64,000 bases of DNA, taken from Chrysomallon squamiferum. Taxonomy: Eukaryota; Mollusca; Gastropoda; Neomphalida; Peltospiridae. The notes below the pieces were generated by a model, which worked only from the letters and a program-made list of their open reading frames with translations, was not told the origin of the DNA and did not search any database. The stretch spans positions 5,492,443 through 5,556,442 of the forward strand of contig CM022672.1 in assembly GCA_012295275.1 (NCBI GenBank), given 5' to 3'. Both the position numbers and the translations under genes were made by a program. Shown here one piece after another: positions 50,244 to 61,342 of this stretch (the stretch's first letter is position 1; each line of letters opens with the position of its first letter).

Positions 50244-53200
50244 TTATTTTCTGTAGTTGTGTTTTCTTCTTGGTACAGGACTGGAGTTATCAGATGAGGA
50301 ATATTTTGAGTTGTGTGAATCAAGCGATTTTCTTTTTTTCTCCATCTTCATCTTGTTCTGCAGAAACCTTCTCTGATGATCCAAAATTGGAAACAGGTCT
50401 GAAACAAACATATAAAGATGTCAGCTTACTGGAATATCAGTTATAAATACACTAACTTCCTAAATTAATAACTCTCTCTGTACAATTATATATATAAAAA
50501 AAACATTCTCCAATTAAACAAAAACAAATTTTTTTTGGTTTATATAAAATTGTTCTATATTGGAATGTTTTAAAAAGTCAAAGAAAGTCAAAACCTGAGA
50601 TATTTAAAATATTCAGACCATTTTTCTGCATTATACATTAGAAAATGTTTCTATTTTTAATTTTAATTTTCAAAACATCTAAAGCTTCTAAGTTACATTA
50701 CAGTTGTTTCTACCATCTTCCAGTCAAGTTTTTTAAAAATAAAATTGTTCTATATTTTGGAATGTTTTTTTAAAAGACAACAGTGTCATTCAAAGTCATC
50801 ATACAAAACCTGTTTTATTTACTAAATATCTGAAAATTTATAAAATATTATACATTAGAAAATGTTAATCTATTTTCTCATAGATTTGTATATTTTCCAA
50901 AACAGCAGAAAAATATCTGAAGATACTGTACATTTGTAGATGCTGATCAACATTTTTATTCAAAATTTAAAAGTTTCAGTTTTACCAAACCTGATACCAA
51001 AAACGTCTAAAATATTACTGTTAACTACTTTTTTTAATTTTGGAATGTTTTTAAATGTGTATGGTTTATTTTTATATGACATAGACAAACTGTCATTCAA
51101 ACACATTTGTTGCAGCAGCCATTTCTTAAAAACAGGATGTTTATTGTATTGGCCTTATAAACAGGATTGCCAGCCTGTCTCCTCGAAAATACACTGCTAC
51201 CACATACATCCTTAAAAACAGGATGTTGGGCCCTGAGATTCAATTACCCTGAAAAAAAGATTTTTATATATTTACATTATCAGCAGAAAATTACTTGTGA
51301 CAGTGCATTATTATTCATTTGTATACAGTTTTCTTACAAACATAACATTGTCAAAATTAGTAAAAGAATAGTTGTGATACCAAGAAATAGTCTAAATATA
51401 TTCTGCATACTTCCACATTGTAACTTTTTACAAATAGGTGTGATGTATGTATATGTACTTATATATGTATATGTGTATTATATATATAAACAGGACAAAC
51501 AAACACACACACCAACACACATGCATGTATCTAATTTTGGCTTACTCAAAAACAGGATGTTGATACACTGGTATTAACTTACTTATAAACAGGATTGTGA
51601 TATACTGGTATTAACTTACTTATAAACAGGATTGTGACATACTGGCATTAACTTACTTATAAACAGGATTGTGATATACTGGTATTAACTTACTTAAAAA
51701 CAGGATTGTGATATACTGGTATTAACTTACTTAAAAACAGGATTGTGATATACTGGCATTAACTTATTTATAAATAGGATTGTGATATACTGGTATTAAC
51801 TTACTTAAAAACAGGATTGTGATATACTGGTATTAACTTACTTATAAACAGGATTCTGATATACTGGTATTAACTTACTTATAAACTGGGATGTCGGGTT
51901 CTCCACCATCAAGTTCTCGCAGTGTTAGACAACACTGTTGTAGTTGTGATTTGGGGTCGTTCCAGTCTTGATTCATGATAAACATACGAAGACGAGGAAA
52001 GAAACAAACTTGACAGAAAACTCGACAGTAGTCCAAGTCCTTGTCCACAAACAAAGAACCAAGGAAAGCTGAAATTAATAAACAAATACATAAAAAAAAA
52101 AAAAAAAAAAAAGTGATATTTTTATAGCAAAATTTCCATTAATGTTTAACAATAAAAATCTAAAATATTAAACTCAGAGGAATAGTAACATTAAAATGAA
52201 TACTTTAAACTGCTTGTGTGTACAAAATGGTAAGTTTTCATTCTTGATTTAAAACTGTTGAGAGTTTGCCTTACTCTAACTAATTATGGTAAAGTGTTCC
52301 AGATTCTAGGGGCATATAACAAGAAAGCCATTGATGTTTAACCATAACTCGGGTAAAGTCAACATAAACATTCATATTAAACAATAAAAATGTGTATTTT
52401 CTATCAGGTTTAAAGCACAATGTTTTTATATATGAATAATGATGATAATTGTGAGGCATTGCTTCATGAAAAGAAGCTGTTGGTAATAAGTTAATTTATG
52501 GTTGTAAAAGTTTTTTAACAAATCATGAATATTTAAATTATAAAATTTGTTGAATTAGTGAACAATTATTTTCTGTTTAATATATGTTTATACACAGACA
52601 AAAGTGAAAAACAACCCCAAAACAATAGTAAGACTGAAAAATATGATTTTTTTTTATTGATTTGTTAATAAGAATAATAAATTAATGACTGATTGATTGA
52701 ATGAATGAATGAATGAATGAATAAATATTTTAAATAAACAGGAAAAAACCAAGACCAAATAAAACATTTTTAAAACCTTCCAAAAGATCAGCTTTTTCTT
52801 TAGTTTTCATCTCATTCTTGTCTCGGCCATTTCTGTCAAAAATCACATAGTCTGTCATCATCAGATCATCACAAACAATGGCCTGAGTCCGATTATTCAC
52901 TAGAGAACTTCGCAGTAGCTGTAAACATGAGTTTTAATAGAAAACTTTATAACAATAATAAATAGTAATAGTCCTAACACAGAACTTTATAACAATAATA
53001 GTAAAATATCTGATATAAACATTTATAAAAATAATAAATAGTAATAGTCTTAACAGAGAATTTTATAATAATAATAGTGAAATGTGGAATAGGACATTTT
53101 AAAACAGTAATAAATAGTTATAGTCTTAACATAGAAATTTATAAACAGTAATGGTGAAATGTTTAATATAAAAATTTATAACAATAATAAATAGTAAAGG

Positions 53201-55745
53201 TTTTAATAGAAAACTTTTTAACAGCAGTAAAAGCTACAAGATTTAATAGAGAGATTCAAGTAAGACTAAACAATAAATGCTTTAATATAAAACTTTATAA
53301 GAATAGCAAATAGCAACAGTTTTTAAAGAAAACTTTACAACAATGGTAAGCAGTAATAGTTTTAATAAAGAACTTTATAACAACAGTACAAAGCAAAAGT
53401 TTAAATAGAAAACTTTATAACAATAATAAACAGTAACAGTTTTAAACTAAAACTTTATAAGAACTCCAAATACCAAGTGTTTTAATACATATGTCATAAC
53501 ACACATGTAAATGATTGACAAGTTAGACACTATAAATAAAAACATTTTACAGGATATACTGTTATTAATATTATGGAGAGAAATGTAAATTTTATATAGT
53601 AAATGACAATAGTTAGATACATGGGGGTGATAAGAATGAATTTATTTTACAGGTAAGAAAAGTAAAATTTACACAGTGACTGACTAGTTAGAGAACATGT
53701 TCATTGTTTCAGTACTCACTGAGAGATGACCTTCATGGTGCTCGGGAAAATGTTTGAAGAGGAACTCGGATGCTACCAGCTGTAACACAGTGTCTCCGAG
53801 AAACTCCAGCCTCTGGTTGTGACCACTGATAAAAACACAATTTATTAAACAATTAAACATCTGTACACATCATCATCTTGTTGTCATAACAACTGATAAC
53901 TTTAATATTGTAGAAGTTACATTATTTTCTTATAAAAAAACAGTTTCAGAATACAGGCTGTAACAAATATGAGGTTACAGTAATAAATCAGGAGTGCATT
54001 AAATACACATTATTACACACACCATTGTTAAATATTTAGTAATATTAATAATATTATTTTTAATAAGTAAATGAAAACAAAACATTTTTATTGAATCATT
54101 ATTAACTGAAACACTGAAGCATATTTATATTAAAAAAACCCTAAAATTCTACTTTTAGATTTTAGATTGATGTTCAGAATGAAGTTTATTGATAATAACA
54201 GAAATAATAACACTTACAGTGTAAGAAAATTATAACCAACATTTCTTAATGTGAAAGCTTTGGCAAGCAGCCGAATATGGTCATATTTGACACCAATAGA
54301 TTTTTCAAAAACTGCCAGTTTCTGAAACCAAACAGTAACTGTTATTATTATTATTATTCCAAACACAGTAACAAGAAATATTATTATTTTGTATAATTAC
54401 AGGAAATTACAAGACACATGTTACTTTATTAATGTCTCCAGTATGATTCAAAGATGATTTTTTAAACAAATTCTACTAAATAAACTTACAACATTATTAT
54501 TTTATTTGTGCAAATAATAAAATCATCTTCACCAATTCTACCTTAACATATCAAGCCAAATATTAATAAAGAATTCTAACATTTAAGATATTTTTAATAA
54601 TTATATGACTTACAAATACACACAAAATTACAAACAGTAAATTCATCTGAAGTAAATATTTAATACATTTTATCTTCAATCTATTTAGTGAACTGACTTC
54701 AGCAAACTAGATAATCTTTAATCACACCAACTGTTAAACAATTAAGTGGATTCAGTTAGATTATTTAAGCAAATGTTCACAAATGAATTACATTAATTCC
54801 AACATTTTCTGAACCAGTCTACTTCAATAGAAACAGTTAAGCTATTGCATTATTTACACAAGTTTATTGACTAAATTAACAAAACGTATTTTACCTGTTT
54901 GTTTGAAGTATAAACCTACCTGTAAGATAGGACTATTTTCAATCCAGTGGCGGTCACCATTGGGTTCATCTTCTTGGAGGGGGTGAAGGGGCAGTTCTGA
55001 CCAGGTGGACAAAAGTTCATCCTCTTCAAAAAGACAGTGTGTGAAAATCCGATCTGTGAGTTCAACTCCACCATCCATAAACAGCGCTCCTGTCAGACAT
55101 TTTAAAAATTCAATACACACAAATGTTGTGGTTTTTTTATTATTTAAATTTAGCATAAACACATGTTTAAAACATGACATAAACAGATATATTTAAAACA
55201 AAACATAAATAGAAAAAAAAAAACCCACAAAAAACCCCAAGATGTATTTAAAAAGATGCAAAATGGATGTTTCTAAAATACAATTAAAACATTTTTACAC
55301 ATTTTGTTTCATCTCCACCTATCATTAAAAGCCAAACAAAATATAAGTAGAGGATTGAAATATGTTTTTAATAATACATTCAGACTACAATTACTGCCTT
55401 TAAACATTGTAGAATAACAGCAATTTAAATTACTCAAAACTTTAAACATATATGTTTTAACAAATTAACATCATAAAGGTGTTTCACAATAATCCAAGAT
55501 GATGTTTTTTAAAAACTGACATAAATATATTTTTAAACACAACTTAATCAAAAGTTAACTGTCTTAATTTTTGCATCCATTAATTTTACAGACAGACAGA
55601 CAGACAATTACCAATCAAGGCTTCAAAGCAGTTGGCCATGGCATGTTTCAGATCTGATTCATGACAAAGATCAGGTCCATGTGCATACAACATGAAATCT
55701 TGTAAACGAAGTTTCTGTGAAATAATACTATCAATAATAATAACA

Positions 55746-55780
<35 letters not shown>

Positions 55781-55811
55781 AATACTAATACTAATAATAA
55801 TAATAATAATA

Positions 55812-55845
<34 letters not shown>

Positions 55846-56346
55846 TTAATAATAATTATAATGATAATAATTTTGTAAAAACAACCAAAAAAGAAAATAA
55901 TAATAATAATGACAATGATGATGATGATAATTGTAACAATAATGATGGTAATGTTAATTATGATAATGATGATGATAATAACAAAAATAAAAATCCTGAA
56001 AAATATGTTTTTCTGTAAGATTTATTACTCACTGTTAATCTGCACCAAATATACATAAATAACTGAACTTACATTTAATAAATCATAGTATAAGTGTTTA
56101 ACAAATTATGAGACAGTTTTCTTAACTGTTGTTGTATTATCTAAACAGAACAGTGTCAAGACAAACCTTGGCAAGTATGGAGAGATTCTGGTTCTGAACA
56201 ATGGCAGTTCTGTAAGTTGACAAACCTCCTTCCTCCAACCAGGGAAACATAAAATACAGATGAACACTGAAAAATTAAATCATCAATTCAAATTATAGTC
56301 AGTATGAGACATTGTTTTAATAAAGATTATATAGTGAGAACATTTT

Positions 56347-56381
<35 letters not shown>

Positions 56382-57682
56382 TTATGGAGATGCCGATAAA
56401 CAGCATAAATATTCTCTAAGCTGTTGTGTGACTGTTTTATTTAATTTAAGTTAAAATCTTCATGTGACTTTGATGATATATATTAAGATGTATAAAACAA
56501 AATCTGGAGGGTATAAACAGATTTAGGGACAATGTAATTGATACTTATAGATGGCAAAGATTTTCTGATTTATTTTCTGTAAGACATAATATCACAAATT
56601 TACAAGAAAGTATGGAAAATGGCTTCCTACATGTTTCCTTTCACATTTGTTAAATTTATATTGCAGGATTATTTTAATATTAGCAAAGATTGATGTCAGG
56701 GTTTAATAAAAAGTGAGAAATATTTAGGCTATTTGCTAGGCATGATTCAAAAAATAAAATAAAAATGGTAATAATAAAAAAATATACATATTAATAATAA
56801 CACTAAGAAATGATCTTAATCTTACAAGCTAAAAACGTACTGAATTTATTTGTTAATAAAATAGAAAACAAAAAAAAAAAAAAAAATTTCAAACTATTGT
56901 GACTAACCTAGATAAAAACTCCACAACTGCATCACCAAGGAACTCGAGTCTTTCATTGTGGGGAATTTTAGATGCTGTTTCTTCAGGTCGACCCTGTCTG
57001 GACATTATGTCCATTAGAATGTTAATACCTGCGAGAAATATATAATATATCATTAAAAAATTTTTTTTTTTTCCAAAGTTTAATATTTAAAAAGTAAAAT
57101 GAAAATTTGATAAATTACCTAATATTAATTACATACAGATAAAAAAAATTCTGTATTTTGTGACTGCTGCAAGCAGAAATATCTCACACAAACAGACTGC
57201 GTACTGTTCACTCTGTGGTTTTCTGTAGATTAACACATACTGCTCATCAGAAATAATAAATTACTGAAAATAATAAATTGAGACTAAAATGGCCACTTTA
57301 CTTTTTTGCTTTTACTTTGAAAAAATATTTGAGAATTCTTTGGTGAAAAAACGTTGTTTATTAACAAAATATAAAATGCTTATAAATCTTTATAGATATG
57401 AAAGCGAGTAAAATTTATAATACTGTATTCCCTCTGTGTAATTTTTTGCCATAAATGAATGCAGGAATGACAAGGTTAAATTATGATTGACTGTACCTCT
57501 CTTTCTTGTGTGGACAAAGTGAATTTTCCTGTCACCGTATTCCACCTGTCTCATACCACAGTTTGTCAGTGAGTTTCGGGCGTGGTCAGGATTTGTTCCA
57601 TAGTTCACAGTGTATGATGTGTGAGTCAGAGCAAGCTGTAAAAACAATATTTGTCATCAAATGTAATTTTTAAGTTCAGAGA

Positions 57683-57716
<34 letters not shown>

Positions 57717-59394
57717 TAATAATAATTTTAATAATAATAATTTAATATTTATTATTTTTATTGTTTTAATTTAATATTTATCATGTTCAAATGTTGTTGT
57801 TTTTTAAATTTTATTATTATTATTATTACTTTTTACTAATCTAGCTACTTTTTAGCTTTAGAATTTTACTTTCCTGACAACACAGGAGCTGAACAGAGTA
57901 TTTTTAAGTGGTTTCAAAACAAGAGCTCTGGCTTATGATTACAAATTATCAGCGAAGCAGAAATATTATTACCTGTAAAAGATACCTGTCCTTGAATTTG
58001 TACTCAATGTGTTTCTCCATCTCATCCAGACATTTGTGAAATCTTAGATGTCCAAGTAAAACTGGGAGGAGCATTGCATGCTGAAATAATAATAATGATA
58101 ATGATGATGATGATTGATAATAACAATAATAAGAAGAAGAAGAAAAAGAAGATAAAGAAGGGAAATAAAAAATAAATAATGGTAGCAGTAGTAAAATAAT
58201 AATAATAATAGAATAACAATAATAATAATAGTATGCTTTGAATTTTACATCTATGGGAAGATGCAAATAAAAATATTTTTCTGCTAATCTGTAAGAATAA
58301 CTTTAGGAATGGTGACAGTTTTTGTTTCACTTATCATTATTGTACAAGTGACATTTTAATTATAAAATAATCTTTAAAGCATTGTAACACAAATACACAC
58401 CTGACAGATATCAGACTTGAGACCAGTTCTGATAAAACCTTCACTGCTTAGCTCAACTGTCACTTCTCTCTTCAGAGAGCTGCAAAATACAAATAAAAAC
58501 AATTTCAAACATCACTATCTCTGCAAATTATGAAAATGAAAAAACTTTGTACTTTACATTTTCTGAAATAAATAAAATTAATGCAGCAAAACAATGTTAT
58601 GGGTTGTTAATTTATGTTACAATTTTATCAATGATATGTAATAAATATTGTAAATATACATTAAAAGTAAATAAATTGTATTAAAAAAAAAGACAACCTC
58701 TATAGCAGTCTCCACTCATAATGGGTAATTGTATAACATGTAAATTATTACAGAAGTTTAATTCATTTTATATATTCAGATATAAATTATCTATGAATTT
58801 TAAAAGGTATCAAAACATCTTTCTAAACTAAATTGCTTAAAACAGATACTTTAAATTTACCATTGTTTTCTTTTACGAAGTTACTTATCAAAGGCTATAG
58901 TATATGCTTTCTTTGTCACAGTTCATAATCAATATTTTTGTAGTGGCTCTCAATTTTTTACTATTAGCACATAATCAGGGTTGTGGTAAGATGATAATAT
59001 AATAAAATATACTGTTGTGAAAATTAAAAGAAAATGTTTTAAAATTCTATATCTTAATAAATATAAAAACTGATTACTTACATTTTCATAATACTGTTTA
59101 ATTTTTGTTCCTTGGCTTCCAGTTTGAGTTTATCACCGACTGTAACTTTGGCTTTAGAGTTTAGTAGATGTTTGTACTTCATGTACTGTTTCCATTCCTT
59201 CTGATAACTTAAAATAATAATAACAATAATAATAATAATAACAGCAATGACAATGACAAGAAAAATATATCAGCACCAGTAACAAAAACAAAAATAATAA
59301 CAGTAAGAACAGTAATGACAATAATAATGGCAATAACACCAACAAGAACAAGAATAATAACAATAGCAGTGACAGTAACAAACAAAAAATAAAA

Positions 59395-59432
<38 letters not shown>

Positions 59433-61307
59433 TTATAATAATAATAATATAATAAAAGCAATAATAATAACATTAACAATAACAACAGAAGTGACAACAA
59501 CATGAACAACAACAATAATAATTTCTGGTGTTTTATTGTCTATTTTAACTAGTGAAATGCCTGGGTATCACATACTTCTACCTCAGTTCAGTACAGAACA
59601 TGCACTGCTCCTAGTTAGTGAATAATGTATTTCAGTATACTCACACTGGATCACCAGCATAACTAAGCTGAGGAGGCCGCACACCAAAGTGAATGATGAG
59701 TGGGTACGTGATGACGTCTCTCTGTAACTGCTGTCTGTCCAGCTGATCAATACGAATAGAACTAGGTTTCTGGAATAACACAACACACAGATAATAAAAG
59801 ATTCTCTTATTTAACATAAATAATAATTTTTAAAGAAAAAAGAAGAAATACCATAAAAGATTATATGGATCTATTTAAGATAAAGTATATATTTCAAAGC
59901 TTCTAAAAAAATATTTAGTGATGATCAAGACTCTGCTGGATAAATAGAACGAAATCTTTCCTGATTAATGAAAATATCTTTCTAAGTTATTACTATGTGA
60001 TGGTAAGTAACAATACAGTTAGACCATTCCTTCCAAATTTTGTGCCTTATGTGACAATACCTTTCCAGAGAAAAGTTTACATATCTTTCCATGACAATAC
60101 CTTTCCAGAGAAAAGTTTAAATATCTTTCCATGACAATACCTTTCCAGAGAAAAGTTTACATATCTTTCCATGACAATACCTTTCCAGAAAAAAGTTTAC
60201 ATATCTTTCCATGACAATACCTTTCCAGAGAAAAGTTTACATATCTTTCCATGACAAAAGTTTACATATCTTTCCATGACAATACCTTTCCAGAGAAAAG
60301 TTTAAATATCTTTCCATGACAATACCTTTCCAGAGAAAAGTTTAAATATCTTTCCATGACAATACCTTTCCAGAGAAAAGTTTACATATCTTTCCATGAC
60401 AATACCTTTCCAGAGAAAAGTTTAAATATCTTTCCATGACAATACCTTTCCAGGTAAAGTTTAAATACCTTGCCAGGGTAAGTGACAATCATTCCTCTGA
60501 CTTCATCCACCATGTCTGTCCACTCAGATTCTGAGTATTTCAGCAGAACAGCCAGTTCTGTTTCTTCTAGCAGTGGTTTGGAACTTTCTAACAGGAAATT
60601 AAGCACCTCATTTACAGACAGAATTTCTTTACCATTTTCTGTTAAATAAACAAATAAAACAAATTCAATAATTCAACAAATATGATAATAAATTTAAAAA
60701 AAAAACAAAAAAAAAATAAGATTAAAAAAAAAAAAAAAAAATACTAGCCATAAATTCTTTACTGGTAAACAAAAGCAAAATTATATGCAAAGTATCATAT
60801 CTATATAAATATCAGCTTTTATTTCACATGTTTATATAACATGAACATTGCAGAAGAAAAAACCAGTAAACTGACTTTCCATGTTTATCAACAGACTTGT
60901 TACCAAAATGCCCTTAACAGTTCATCTAAAAGTAAAATAACTGTTAGTTTGTGGATGGTGACATGATAAGATGATAAATACATGTTACTATGATAAAATC
61001 AGTTACTTTTGTTAGACCATTGTAACAGGCTGACAAGATTTACCTGGAAGTGCCCTGGCAAAGCGAGGCATCAGATGGTATCTTCTACAACCCGTACTTC
61101 CATCTTCGATTTTCGGTCCAAACCAGTCAATATCAACAAGTTCGAGGATTTCAGAAAACAAAAATTCACTGAACAAATCTATTCCTTGTATGGAGAAATT
61201 CTGAGAACAAATGTAAAATAAATAATCGGTTTTATGGACTTCATACTTATAAAGACAAAAAAAAAAAAAAATAATAATAATAATAATAATAATAAATAAT
61301 AAATAAG

Positions 61308-61342
<35 letters not shown>

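Noticed and set aside
51541-51888. Regularly spaced repeats resembling a CRISPR array
   Set aside because: The whole 37-bp unit is repeated with no unique spacers, and the host is a eukaryotic gene; it is a minisatellite.
55692-56018. Plus-strand open frame rich in isoleucine and asparagine (108 codons)
   Set aside because: It starts antisense to a DROSHA exon and runs through an AAT repeat; low complexity only.
58022-58330. Hydrophobic minus-strand frames of about 100 codons
   Set aside because: They read through an intronic TTA/CTT repeat block next to the DROSHA exon at 58080-57973; only the short exon part in the correct frame is real.
59154-59515. Several overlapping leucine-, tyrosine- and isoleucine-rich open frames on the minus strand
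   Set aside because: They are translations of an AAT/AAC microsatellite within a DROSHA intron.
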